64,000 nucleotides of DNA from Pedobacter sp. Leaf176 (GTDB taxonomy: Bacteria; Bacteroidota; Bacteroidia; Sphingobacteriales; Sphingobacteriaceae). Every line of letters begins with the position of its first letter. The first letter of the stretch is position 1. This document shows, piece by piece, positions 17,651 to 26,421 of the stretch. The notes below the pieces were generated by a model that was not told where the DNA came from, did no database searches, and saw only the letters and a program-made list of their open reading frames with translations. A program made the position numbers and the translations under genes. The stretch spans positions 124,001 to 188,000 of the forward strand of contig NZ_LMPD01000001.1 in the NCBI RefSeq assembly GCF_001424305.1, written 5' to 3'.

Positions 17651-17977
17651 ATGTTAGTAACCACAACGCCTTCTGTTGAGGGCACAAAAATTGTAAAATA
17701 CATTGGTCTCGTTACTGGGGAAACCATTATTGGCGCAAATATTTTTAAGGACTTATTTGCCGGGATAAGAGACATTGTTGGTGGCCGTTCGAGTGCTTAT
17801 GAGCAAGTTTTAAGAGAAGCCAAAGATACGGCTGTAAACGAAATGCAACAATATGCCGCCGCTTTAGGCGCTAATGCTATTGTTGGCGTTGATTTAGATT
17901 ACGAAACCGTTGGAACGGGCGGCAGCATGCTCATGGTAACAGCCAGTGGAACAGCTGTTATACTGGAAAATTTATAG
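17651..17977 (+). CDS. YbjQ family (heavy-metal-binding-domain) protein
   Basis: 108 residues with the UPF0145/YbjQ pattern: [23 protein letters not shown] at the N-terminus and [16 protein letters not shown] near residues 78-93. Members form pentamers or larger rings; function is not established despite the heavy-metal name. Single gene ending directly in a strong terminator. Confidence 0.9.
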   Translation: MLVTTTPSVEGTKIVKYIGLVTGETIIGANIFKDLFAGIRDIVGGRSSAYEQVLREAKDTAVNEMQQYAAALGANAIVGVDLDYETVGTGGSMLMVTASGTAVILENL

Positions 17978-18012
17978 CTGATGAGTAGCAAAACTACTCA
18001 TCAGCTTTTTTA
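17976..18012 (+). terminator. Intrinsic terminator of the ybjQ-like gene
   Basis: AGCTGATGAGTAG pairs perfectly with CTACTCATCAGCT across a CAAAA loop, followed by six T. The stem begins inside the stop codon TAG. It separates this gene from the convergent pfkA. Confidence 0.9.
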
Positions 18013-18996
18013 TTAAAAAGAAAGTATGTCGATCAGTTTTAACCACCGGGAGCTCACTTTTTCTGCATCTATATGCTTAATTGCATGATCAAATGGTGTA
18101 AAAACCATTTCTCGGTTAACCTGGCCTGCCATTACACTACGCTCGCCGTTTATCAAACCTTCAACAGCCACCACGCCTAAACGGCTGGCCAAAACCCTGT
18201 CCATACAAGTTGGCTTTCCTCCCCGTTGTATATGCCCCAAAACCGACACTTTTGTGTCGTAGTGTGGGTATTTTGACTGGAGAATTTCGCCAACTTTGAA
18301 TGCACCACCAGCGTCATCACCCTCGGCAACAATGATAATTTTTGACGATTTATCTTTCCGGCTGTGTTCCAATTTATGAAGTACATCTTCCACGCCCATA
18401 TTGGCTTCAGGAATAAGAATTGCTTCAGCACCAACGCCAATACCGCTTCTCAATGCAATTAGGCCGGAGTCGCGCCCCATTACCTCAACAATGAAAAGCC
18501 TGTCGTGAGATTCAGCAGTGTCTCTAATTCTATCCACCGCATCAATTACTGTGTTTATCGCCGAATCATAACCGATTGTAAAATCGGTACCCGCCAAATC
18601 ATTATCAATTGTTCCCGGCAAACCCACAATTGGGAAATCAAATTCATTCGCAAAAACATTTGCTCCGGTAAAAGTTCCGTCACCGCCGATAACAACTAAG
18701 GCATCGATATTTCTGCTTTTCAAATTATCATAGGCCGCTTTTCTACCCTCAACAGTTCTGAAAGCGTCGCTACGTGCTGTTTTTAAAATTGTACCTCCCC
18801 GCTGTATGATGTTCGCTACTGATTTACGATCCATCGGAATACAATCATCGTGAATCAGACCTTCATATCCGCGAAGAAAACCGGTTACTTCAATATCATA
18901 ATAAATTGAGGCTCTAACAACAGCCCTAATGGCGGCGTTCATGCCCGGAGAATCCCCTCCGGAGGTTAAAACACCAATGTTCTTTATCTTATTCAT
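18013..18996 (-). CDS. pfkA: 6-phosphofructokinase
   Basis: ATP-dependent phosphorylation of fructose 6-phosphate in glycolysis. 327 residues from the ATG at 18996. Motifs: TSGGDSPGMNAAIR near residues 10-23, VIGGDGTFTGA near 100, the catalytic GTIDNDLAGTDFTIGYDSA near 124-142 and the VEVMGRDSG block near 164. Its start overlaps the last 8 nt of dsbD, in AATGAATAAG, suggesting translational coupling. This is an unusual pairing of a glycolytic gene with a disulfide reductase. Confidence 0.96.
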   Translation of the reverse strand: MNKIKNIGVLTSGGDSPGMNAAIRAVVRASIYYDIEVTGFLRGYEGLIHDDCIPMDRKSVANIIQRGGTILKTARSDAFRTVEGRKAAYDNLKSRNIDALVVIGGDGTFTGANVFANEFDFPIVGLPGTIDNDLAGTDFTIGYDSAINTVIDAVDRIRDTAESHDRLFIVEVMGRDSGLIALRSGIGVGAEAILIPEANMGVEDVLHKLEHSRKDKSSKIIIVAEGDDAGGAFKVGEILQSKYPHYDTKVSVLGHIQRGGKPTCMDRVLASRLGVVAVEGLINGERSVMAGQVNREMVFTPFDHAIKHIDAEKVSSRWLKLIDILSF

Positions 18997-20698
18997 TTGT
19001 TTGTTTCTTGGCAAATTCTGAAAGACCTTTATCCAGATATTGCAAATATTTTTTAATATTATATTCTACCCCTATTGGCGGAGAAACTAATTCTTTTTCA
19101 TCGGTACCCAAAAGCACATAATAAGGCTGCGAAATCGTGTTGAATCTTTCAGCCTGTAAATGTTTGAACTTTTTACCTACTGTATTTACTTTTACAGGGC
19201 TAGTTTTTGACCCTAAAATTTCCGAATCAAATTGCTCATTTTCCGGCAAAGCTGTTTTATCATCTGTATATAATGATACAACGATATAATCTTCCTTCAA
19301 CTTTTTAAGCACGCGGGGATCCGACCAGACTTTTGCTTCCATTTCACGGCAATTCACGCAACCATGGCCTGTAAAATCGAGGAAAAGCGGTTTTTTAACT
19401 TCTTTAGCGTAAGCTAATGCTTCCTGGTAATCGAAGAAACCGTCAATATTATGGGGAATATGTAAAAAATCCGCATATTTTCTTTTTGAATGAGCTGGGC
19501 CTGAGGGCTGATTTTCAGATGGGCCTTCCAATCCAATAACAAAATCCTGTGTAGACAAAGGCGGCACCAACGAACTAACAGCCTTTAATGGTGCTCCCCA
19601 TAAACCAGGAATCAGGTAGAATGCAAAAACAAAGGCAGCTCCTCCCAAAAATAACCTTTGGATTGATATATAAGGTAAATCACTATCGTGAGAGAATTTT
19701 ATCTTTCCTAACAAATAAAAGCCTAAAACAAATGCAATGACTACCCAGATGGCAATGAAAACTTCTCTGTCTAAAATCCCCCAGTGATAAGCCAAATCTG
19801 CAGTAGATAAAAATTTCAGTGCCAGGGCAATTTCTATCAACCCCAATACAACCTTAACAGCATTTAACCAACCACCGGATTTCGGAAGAGAAGTCATCCA
19901 GCTTGGAAAAATTGCGAAAACCACAAATATTAAAGCCAACGCTAAAGAGAAACCAAACATCCCCATAATAGGAGCTAAAAATCCGCCGGTTTGACCAACA
20001 GTAACCAACAGCGTTCCTATTAAAGGACCTGTACAAGAGAAGGACACCACAGCTAATGTCGCTGCCATGAAAAATATCCCTGTCAATCCTTTTGAATCGG
20101 ATTTCGAATCCATTTTATTTACAAATGAGCTTGGCAGTGTAATTTCGAAGGCGCCCAAAAATGAGATTCCAAAAATTAACAATATTAAAAATATAAATAC
20201 ATTAAAAAATCCGTCGGTAGCGAGCTCATTCAGCGCACTGGCACCGAATATCAACGTGATAAGCAAGCCTAAAACGACATAAATCACGATAATAGAAACA
20301 CCGTAAATTATAGCGCCTTGTATTCCTTTTCCTTTAGTTTCAGCTCTCTTGGTAAAATAACTTACTGTTAACGGTACCATAGGAAATATACAAGGAAGCA
20401 GGAAAGCAATTAATCCCGCTATAAATCCCGCTGCGAATATGGAAAGAAGTGATTTCGATGAGCCTTCCTGCACAGTGCCAGCCTTTTCTACTTTAGCAGA
20501 AACGGCTGTTGTATCCTTCGTTGTTGAATCTTTAACAATGCTATTTGCAGCACTGTCCTGTGCAGAACCAACCTCTGTAAACTGAATATCATCTGGCACA
20601 GATGCGGTTGTGTCTTGCTTGTTATTGGCAAGACTTTTAGATGTCGGCAGCGCAACAAACATTACGGCTAACATAATTAACAATAAAACCCTCTTCAT
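18989..20698 (-). CDS. dsbD: DsbD-type thiol:disulfide interchange protein (membrane plus thioredoxin domains)
   Basis: Passes reducing power from cytoplasmic thioredoxin across the inner membrane. 569 residues from the ATG at 20698: signal peptide (1-22), a Ser/Thr/Asp-rich linker, eight or so membrane helices (about 80-390; conserved cysteines in FLLPCIFPMVPLT and SFSCTGPLIG), and a periplasmic thioredoxin-like domain with CVNC in FTGHGCVNCREMEAKVW near residue 460. The N-terminal immunoglobulin-like DsbD-alpha domain is missing, but is encoded separately just upstream at 20823-21272. Confidence 0.93.
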   Translation of the reverse strand: MKRVLLLIMLAVMFVALPTSKSLANNKQDTTASVPDDIQFTEVGSAQDSAANSIVKDSTTKDTTAVSAKVEKAGTVQEGSSKSLLSIFAAGFIAGLIAFLLPCIFPMVPLTVSYFTKRAETKGKGIQGAIIYGVSIIVIYVVLGLLITLIFGASALNELATDGFFNVFIFLILLIFGISFLGAFEITLPSSFVNKMDSKSDSKGLTGIFFMAATLAVVSFSCTGPLIGTLLVTVGQTGGFLAPIMGMFGFSLALALIFVVFAIFPSWMTSLPKSGGWLNAVKVVLGLIEIALALKFLSTADLAYHWGILDREVFIAIWVVIAFVLGFYLLGKIKFSHDSDLPYISIQRLFLGGAAFVFAFYLIPGLWGAPLKAVSSLVPPLSTQDFVIGLEGPSENQPSGPAHSKRKYADFLHIPHNIDGFFDYQEALAYAKEVKKPLFLDFTGHGCVNCREMEAKVWSDPRVLKKLKEDYIVVSLYTDDKTALPENEQFDSEILGSKTSPVKVNTVGKKFKHLQAERFNTISQPYYVLLGTDEKELVSPPIGVEYNIKKYLQYLDKGLSEFAKKQTNE

Positions 20699-20773
20699 GT
20701 GTGTGTGTTTATTCTGGCGAAAATACACAAAACGATTATGGAAAAGAAAGCGAAACGCAGATTTTACTTTAAA

Positions 20774-20806
20774 TAGAAAGAGCTCCCGATTTGGAAGCTC
20801 TTTCTA
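20774..20806 (-). terminator. Hairpin between the DsbD-alpha-like gene and dsbD
   Basis: TAGAAAGAGCTTCC pairs with GGGAGCTCTTTCTA (one G-T wobble and one mismatch region) across a short loop; the T-tract afterwards is poor. It may attenuate rather than end transcription before dsbD. Confidence 0.55.
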
Positions 20807-20822
20807 TGTACAAACATCTGCT

Positions 20823-21272
20823 TTATTTTACTGGAATACTGAATTCAACTTCCTCTGGTGGAAGGCATTGCTTATCGTTACAAACCATAAATTCTACTTT
20901 TCCCTTAACAGCGGTAACACCTTTATTAAGCTTTATTTTTTGCTGAAATACAACTTGATCTTCAAAATAGCTTACATTCATTTTAAATGTGTCTTCGTAT
21001 TTAACAATCGCTTTTGGTTCTGCAGTTTTTCCAACTAACGTGAAATCTTTAGATGGTGAAAAAGTGAAGGTAGTTTTAACAGGGCCGCCACTTTTTACAT
21101 TTTGAGAATAAATATGCCATCTGTCTTCTATAGATGCCTTTATATACAAAGTAGCTTCTGTTTTGCTTGTCTTTTTAGCTACGTAAGCCCAGGTTACCGG
21201 TTTCTCGATTTGAGCGAATGCGCCAGCAATGGTAAATAAAACCATTGATAGTACTAAAGTGATTTTTTTCAT
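20823..21272 (-). CDS. Stand-alone DsbD N-terminal (alpha/nDsbD-like) domain protein, periplasmic
   Basis: 149 residues with a signal peptide (cleavage after GAFAQ, near residue 21). The mature part matches the DsbD alpha domain fold, with the diagnostic C-terminal VCNDKQCLPPEEVEF: two cysteines five apart, followed by the LPPE loop. In canonical DsbD this domain receives electrons from the thioredoxin domain and reduces periplasmic partners. Here it is a separate gene upstream of the rest of DsbD. Its ATG overlaps the birA stop by one base (TAATG). Confidence 0.88.
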   Translation of the reverse strand: MKKITLVLSMVLFTIAGAFAQIEKPVTWAYVAKKTSKTEATLYIKASIEDRWHIYSQNVKSGGPVKTTFTFSPSKDFTLVGKTAEPKAIVKYEDTFKMNVSYFEDQVVFQQKIKLNKGVTAVKGKVEFMVCNDKQCLPPEEVEFSIPVK

Positions 21273-22057
21273 TATTGTTTAATTTGTGTGTGTATGTATT
21301 CTATTTCTTTAAAATTGAATCTTCTTAATTCCCCTTCAACTTCTACTCTTAATAACCCATTAGCTTCAACACCAACAATAACACCTTCAAAAACCCGACC
21401 ATTTTGACGATAACCTGATTTGATATTGTAGTTTAAAAGTCTTTTTAAATATTCCTTTCCTAAAAAATCATACCTCTTTGACTTCAAATTTAAATAGTAT
21501 TTTTCCATAAAAAAGAATATTTTTTCCATGATACGCTCCAATTCCACTTCTTTATGTAAAATTTGACGGATAGATATCGCATTAGTACTTAATTTCTCTT
21601 GGAACTCGGCTTGGTTGACGTTCAACCCAAGCCCAACGATAGTCGATTTAATGATTGAACCTGTCAGTGTGCTTTCTATAAGTATGCCACCAAGTTTCCT
21701 TTTATTGTAATAAATATCATTAGGCCATTTAACCTCAACAGGATCTGGAAGAATGTCAGAAAGCGCATCTGCAACAGCCAAACTAACTAAAATATTCAAA
21801 TAAAACTGCATTTCTAACGGTAAAAAACTCGGTTTCAAATATATACTTGTACTGATATTTTTACCCGGTTCTGTGTGCCATACACTTTCCTGCTGCCCTC
21901 TTCCTGCGAATTGGTGGTCTGCCATAATTACAGTTCCTTCAGGTAGTGGATCGGAATTTGACACCATCTTTTTTAAATAATTATTCGTCGAATCAACTTC
22001 TTTTAGTTTGATTAGATTTTGACCAACAAATAGTGTCGAAAAAGTGTTATTTTGCAA
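21272..22057 (-). CDS. birA: Biotin--[acetyl-CoA-carboxylase] ligase, monofunctional
   Basis: Attaches biotin to the carboxyl-carrier protein. 261 residues; there is no N-terminal winged helix, so it is the non-regulatory class. Ligase motifs: EVDSTNNYL near 18-26, AGRGQQESVW near 51 (the biotinyl-AMP loop), VKWPNDIYYNKRKLGGILIE near 103-122 and the GLGLNVNQ block. The start is TTG at 22057; no suitable ATG precedes the conserved region. It leads a string with the nDsbD-like protein, dsbD and pfkA on the same strand. Confidence 0.95.
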   Translation of the reverse strand: MQNNTFSTLFVGQNLIKLKEVDSTNNYLKKMVSNSDPLPEGTVIMADHQFAGRGQQESVWHTEPGKNISTSIYLKPSFLPLEMQFYLNILVSLAVADALSDILPDPVEVKWPNDIYYNKRKLGGILIESTLTGSIIKSTIVGLGLNVNQAEFQEKLSTNAISIRQILHKEVELERIMEKIFFFMEKYYLNLKSKRYDFLGKEYLKRLLNYNIKSGYRQNGRVFEGVIVGVEANGLLRVEVEGELRRFNFKEIEYIHTQIKQ

Positions 22058-22085
22058 GTGTTAAATTTATATTTAATTGTAATTC

Positions 22086-22093
22086 CAAAATTA
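22086..22093 (-). promoter_or_regulatory. -7 promoter box (TAATTTTG) of the birA operon
   Basis: Exact TAnnTTTG on the minus strand, 28 nt upstream of the TTG start of birA, inside the short divergent gap with rsfS. Confidence 0.5.
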
Positions 22094-22103
22094 AAGCATT
22101 TTA

Positions 22104-22478
22104 ATGGTAAAAAAGAAAATAGTAGCCCTTTCTACATACCTTTCTGAGTTAGCCGTACATGGCATACAAGAAAAAAAAGGAGAAGATATTGTGCGGTTGG
22201 ACCTTAAAAATATTCATACTTCAGTAGCAGATTATTTCATTATCGCGAGCGCAAATTCTGCTACGCAGGTAAAAGCTATTGCTGATAGTGTGGAGAAGGA
22301 AATATATAAAGCAACTCAAACAGATCCAAGACATAAAGAAGGTTTTGAATCTGCAGACTGGATTATTTTAGATTATTTCGACGTGGTTGTACACATTTTT
22401 AAAACTGAAAAGCGCCACTTTTATGGCATCGAAGAGTTATGGGGTGATGCTGAAAGCACTAATTACCAAAGCGCATAA
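22104..22478 (+). CDS. rsfS: Ribosome silencing factor RsfS
   Basis: Binds L14 and blocks 30S-50S joining when nutrients are short. 124 residues with the DUF143/Oligomerisation-domain signature: DIVRLDLKNIHTSVADYFIIASANSATQVKAIADSVEKE in two stretches and GFESADWIILDYFDVVVHIF near 90. Twenty-eight nt upstream of ftsH, as is common in Bacteroidota, so the two are probably co-transcribed. Confidence 0.95.
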   Translation: MVKKKIVALSTYLSELAVHGIQEKKGEDIVRLDLKNIHTSVADYFIIASANSATQVKAIADSVEKEIYKATQTDPRHKEGFESADWIILDYFDVVVHIFKTEKRHFYGIEELWGDAESTNYQSA

Positions 22479-22506
22479 CCGTTAATATACCTTTTTAAGA
22501 AAACAA

Positions 22507-24534
22507 ATGAATAATAATCAAAATACAAACGAGAACAATAAGGCAGGTAAAAAACTGCCGAATATTCCAAAAAAACCCCAGAAAGGTGGGTCTAAATTTA
22601 ATATTTTTTGGGTTTATGCAGCCATTATTGTGGCGATAATAGCGGCCCAGTTTTTATTTACGACAGAAGGAGGCAAGGAAGTATCCTATAGAACGTTCGA
22701 AACTGAAATGCTGCTTAAAGGCGATGTAGATAAAATCATTTCCTATAAATCTGATGATATTGTAAAAGCAGAAGTTTACATAAAAAAAGACAGCTTAAAT
22801 AAACCGCAATACAAGGCATATAAAAGTACAAGCAGCTTTAATAATAACACCGGCCCAACAGTTTACTTTATTGCTGGTTCTCCTGATGCATTAGATAAGT
22901 TACTTGCTGATTCTCAAAAAGATATTCCGAGCAATCAGAGAGTCTTAGCGCAACCAACAACTAAAAATAATCCTTTGGCTAGTTGGTTTCTTACGATTAT
23001 CGTACCGGTATTGCTGTTAATCGCTTTCTGGATATTTATGATGCGCCGTATGGGCGGAGGTGCCGGTGGCGGCGGACAGATTTTCAATATAGGTAAATCA
23101 AAAGCAACCTTATTTGATGAAAAAAATGATGTCAAAACCACATTTAAAGACGTAGCGGGTTTAGAAGGTGCTAAAGAAGAGATTCAGGAAATTGTAGAAT
23201 TCCTTAAAAATCCTCAGAAATATACGGTATTAGGTGGTAAAATTCCGAAAGGTGCTTTACTGGTGGGTTCTCCGGGTACAGGAAAAACCTTATTGGCAAA
23301 AGCTGTTGCTGGGGAAGCTCAAGTTCCTTTCTTTTCATTATCAGGGTCTGATTTCGTGGAAATGTTTGTTGGTGTCGGCGCCTCACGTGTCAGAGACTTG
23401 TTTAAACAGGCGAAAGACAAATCACCTTGTATTATCTTTATAGATGAGATTGATGCAATTGGTCGCGCCCGCGGTAAAAATGGTGTGATGGGCGGTAACG
23501 ATGAACGCGAAAACACTTTGAACCAGTTGTTGGTAGAAATGGATGGTTTTGGAACCAATACACATGTTATCATTTTGGCAGCGACAAACAGGGCTGATGT
23601 TTTAGATAAAGCTTTATTAAGGGCTGGTCGTTTCGACAGACAAATTTATGTTGATTTGCCGGATGTTCGTGAACGTAAAGAGATTTTTGAAGTCCACTTA
23701 AAGCCAATTAAAATGGCCGAAGGTTTAGATACTGAATTCCTGGCAAAACAAACTCCAGGATTTTCAGGCGCAGATATTGCAAATGTGTGCAACGAAGCCG
23801 CTTTAATTGCTGCTCGTAAAAACAAAACGGCGGTTGATAAGCAAGACTTCTTAGATGCGGTTGATAGAATTGTCGGTGGTTTAGAAAAGAAAAACAAAAT
23901 TGTTACGCCATCAGAAAAAAGAGCAATTGCAATTCATGAGGCTGGTCACGCTACAGTAAGTTGGATGCTTGAACATGCTGCACCTTTAATTAAGGTAACC
24001 ATCGTTCCGCGAGGACAAAGTTTAGGTGCGGCCTGGTACTTGCCGGAAGAGCGCTTAATTGTTCGCCCTCACCAAATGCTTGATGAAATGTGCGCTACAA
24101 TGGGTGGACGTGCGGCTGAAAAGGTTATTTTTGATACCATTTCAACCGGCGCATTAAGCGATCTTGAAAAAGTTAATAAACAAGCCAGAGCGATGATTAC
24201 CATTTATGGCTTAAATGAAAAGCTAGGTAACATCACCTATTACGATTCTTCAGGTCAGAATGAGTATAATTTTAATAAACCTTACTCTGAAGAAACTGCC
24301 TTAATTATTGATAAAGAAATTTCCTCTTTAATAGAAAGTCAATATCAGAGAGCTATAAATTTACTTCAGGATAATAAGGATAAGTTAATCCAACTTGCAG
24401 ACATTTTAATTGAAAAAGAAGTATTGTTTAAAGACGATTTGGAAAATATTTTCGGAAAGCGTCCTTTTGGCGCTGAAATAACCGAAGAGCTGGCCAAAGG
24501 TGGAACGAACAATGTTCCTCCAGTAGAAGCTTAA
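22507..24534 (+). CDS. ftsH: ATP-dependent zinc metalloprotease FtsH
   Basis: Inner-membrane AAA+ protease that degrades unfolded membrane and regulatory proteins. 675 residues: membrane helices near 31-47 and 155-175 flanking a periplasmic domain, a Gly-rich linker, AAA domain with Walker A GSPGTGKT (near 255), Walker B IIFIDEIDAI, the second region of homology AATNRADVLD, and a C-terminal protease domain with HEAGHA zinc motif near 479. The C-terminal tail is short. Downstream of rsfS and closed by a terminator. Confidence 0.98.
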   Translation: MNNNQNTNENNKAGKKLPNIPKKPQKGGSKFNIFWVYAAIIVAIIAAQFLFTTEGGKEVSYRTFETEMLLKGDVDKIISYKSDDIVKAEVYIKKDSLNKPQYKAYKSTSSFNNNTGPTVYFIAGSPDALDKLLADSQKDIPSNQRVLAQPTTKNNPLASWFLTIIVPVLLLIAFWIFMMRRMGGGAGGGGQIFNIGKSKATLFDEKNDVKTTFKDVAGLEGAKEEIQEIVEFLKNPQKYTVLGGKIPKGALLVGSPGTGKTLLAKAVAGEAQVPFFSLSGSDFVEMFVGVGASRVRDLFKQAKDKSPCIIFIDEIDAIGRARGKNGVMGGNDERENTLNQLLVEMDGFGTNTHVIILAATNRADVLDKALLRAGRFDRQIYVDLPDVRERKEIFEVHLKPIKMAEGLDTEFLAKQTPGFSGADIANVCNEAALIAARKNKTAVDKQDFLDAVDRIVGGLEKKNKIVTPSEKRAIAIHEAGHATVSWMLEHAAPLIKVTIVPRGQSLGAAWYLPEERLIVRPHQMLDEMCATMGGRAAEKVIFDTISTGALSDLEKVNKQARAMITIYGLNEKLGNITYYDSSGQNEYNFNKPYSEETALIIDKEISSLIESQYQRAINLLQDNKDKLIQLADILIEKEVLFKDDLENIFGKRPFGAEITEELAKGGTNNVPPVEA

Positions 24535-24583
24535 TTTATGCAAAGAAAAGGCTTTTAAAACAAAACATTTATACATAAGTTTG

Positions 24584-24614
24584 AAACCTCGGATGTGAAT
24601 ATCCGGGGTTTTTA
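24584..24614 (+). terminator. Intrinsic terminator of rsfS-ftsH
   Basis: AAACCTCGGAT pairs with ATCCGGGGTTT (one wobble) over a GTGAAT loop with a T-rich tail. It is 50 nt after the ftsH stop and just before the LUD gene. Confidence 0.75.
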
Positions 24615-24625
24615 GTTTTTATACC

Positions 24626-25270
24626 ATGAGGGATAATACGACAGCGAAAGAACAAATGCTAAAAAAGATAAGAAAAGCGCTTCTGGAAAAGCGCGAAAAC
24701 CCTTATCCTAATCTGGAAGAACTTCCTTTGTACAAAGAAAACAATGAAGAACTTGAAGTATTGTTCGCAGAACAATTAACTGCAGTTTCAGGAAACTTTA
24801 TCTTTTGTGAAGATGGTATAGACTTTATTGAAAACATGCTCCAACTTGCTGACAGGTTCAAATGGCGAAAAATTTATTGTTGGGAGCCTGAATTGCAAGA
24901 TTTTTTAGCCCGGTATGAGTTTCCGTTTTACCAGACGGATAAAGCGTTCGAACAAGCTGAAGCCGGTATCACGATGTGTGAAGCGTTAATTGCCAGAAAT
25001 GGAAGTATTATGGTAACAAATGAAAGTGCTGCTGGGAGACGATTAAGTATATTTCCACACCACCATATTGTCATTGCGCGCTCAAGCCAACTTGTTTTAG
25101 ATTTAAAAGACGGTTTCCAACTGATTAAGAACAAATATGGCAGTCAAATACCATCCATGATATGCACCATTACCGGACCAAGCCGTACAGCTGATATAGA
25201 GAAAACACTGGTTCTCGGCGCGCACGGCCCTAAAGAACTCTTTGTGTTCCTTATCGACGATTTTTCTTAA
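24626..25270 (+). CDS. LUD domain protein (LutC/YkgG-like)
   Basis: 214 residues of the LUD fold found in lactate-utilisation protein LutC. The typical sequence is ITMCEALIARNGSIMVTNESAAGRRLSIFPHHHIVIARSSQLV in consecutive pieces, near residues 112-155, and ITGPSRTADIEKTLVLGAHGP near the C-terminus. No lutA/lutB partners are next to it, so a lactate role is not supported by context; stand-alone copies of this kind are common in Bacteroidota next to ftsH. Confidence 0.88.
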   Translation: MRDNTTAKEQMLKKIRKALLEKRENPYPNLEELPLYKENNEELEVLFAEQLTAVSGNFIFCEDGIDFIENMLQLADRFKWRKIYCWEPELQDFLARYEFPFYQTDKAFEQAEAGITMCEALIARNGSIMVTNESAAGRRLSIFPHHHIVIARSSQLVLDLKDGFQLIKNKYGSQIPSMICTITGPSRTADIEKTLVLGAHGPKELFVFLIDDFS

Positions 25271-25341
25271 ATAATTTCCTTTTATAATTTATTAACCATA
25301 TTTTTATACCAGATACCGTTTTAGTATGTGGTATTATAATT

Positions 25342-26421
25342 ATGAGCGCAACAATAAATACTGTCATTATTGGAACAGGAAGTTATATTCCTGAAAATAT
25401 TATTACAGGTGATGAGTTTCTAAATTCAACTTTTTTTGAAAACGGAAATCGTTTGGAAAAGGAAAATTCTGAAATCATCCACAAGTTTTCTGAAATTACT
25501 GAGATAGTGGAACGCCGCTATGTTTGTCATGATCAGTTAAGCAATCAGATTGGTGCAAAGGCTGCTGAAAAAGCCATACAAAACGCGGGCATTGATAAAG
25601 AAACTTTAGATTATATTATTTTTTGCCACAACTTTGGTGATGTCCCCCTAAATAGTAACCGCATTGATATATTACCTTCATTGGCTTCCAAAGTTAAACA
25701 ACAACTAGGAATTTCAAATCCAGATTGTGTTGCCTATGATATCATTTTTGGCTGTCCTGGTTGGGTGCAAGGTAGTATTCAAGCCGATTATTACATCAAA
25801 AGTGGCGATGCAAAAAGGGTTTTAGTTATTGGTGCTGAAACTTTATCAAGAATTATAGATCCGCACGACAGAGATAGCATGATCTTTTCTGATGGTGCAG
25901 GAGCAGTGATTTATGAAGGCATAAAACAGGTAGGTGAACAAGACGGTATTCTTGCGCACAAAACAGAAACTCATGCATTACAACATGGGGGCTTGCTAAC
26001 GATGGGAAAGGGCGCTCATCCTGAAGAAACTAACGGCAATTATTATCTTAAGATGAATGGCCGTAAACTTTACGAATTTGCAGTAATACAAGTCCCTCAG
26101 GTTATTAAAAAAGCCGTTGACAAGGCGGGTTTAAACATTGAGGATGTGAATATTGTTTTTGTTCATCAAGCCAATGGAAAAATGGACGCTGCCATAATGA
26201 AACGTTTGTTTAAGCTTTATGGTTTAGACAATGTACCAGAAAATCTCGTTCCAATGACAATCAGCTGGCTGGGAAACAGCTCGGTTGCAACCATCCCTAC
26301 ACTCCTTGATTTAGTTTTGAAGGAACAAGTTGAAGGCTACAAAGTTAGAAAAGGAGATGTCGCAGTTTTCGCATCAGTAGGCGCTGGCATGCATATAAAT
26401 GCGTTCGTTTACAGGTTTTAA
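25342..26421 (+). CDS. 3-oxoacyl-ACP synthase III (FabH)-like condensing enzyme
   Basis: 359 residues of the KAS III thiolase fold. The full catalytic triad is present: Cys138 in FGCPGW, His275 in VHQANGK and Asn312 in LGNSSV. It is longer than standard FabH (about 320 residues) and carries an N-terminal insert (ENGNRLEKENSEIIHKFSE) typical of FabH-like paralogues in Bacteroidota. It may start fatty-acid or secondary lipid chains; substrate unknown. No other fatty-acid genes are next to it. Its stop overlaps that of the convergent TPR gene by 4 nt. Confidence 0.88.
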   Translation: MSATINTVIIGTGSYIPENIITGDEFLNSTFFENGNRLEKENSEIIHKFSEITEIVERRYVCHDQLSNQIGAKAAEKAIQNAGIDKETLDYIIFCHNFGDVPLNSNRIDILPSLASKVKQQLGISNPDCVAYDIIFGCPGWVQGSIQADYYIKSGDAKRVLVIGAETLSRIIDPHDRDSMIFSDGAGAVIYEGIKQVGEQDGILAHKTETHALQHGGLLTMGKGAHPEETNGNYYLKMNGRKLYEFAVIQVPQVIKKAVDKAGLNIEDVNIVFVHQANGKMDAAIMKRLFKLYGLDNVPENLVPMTISWLGNSSVATIPTLLDLVLKEQVEGYKVRKGDVAVFASVGAGMHINAFVYRF

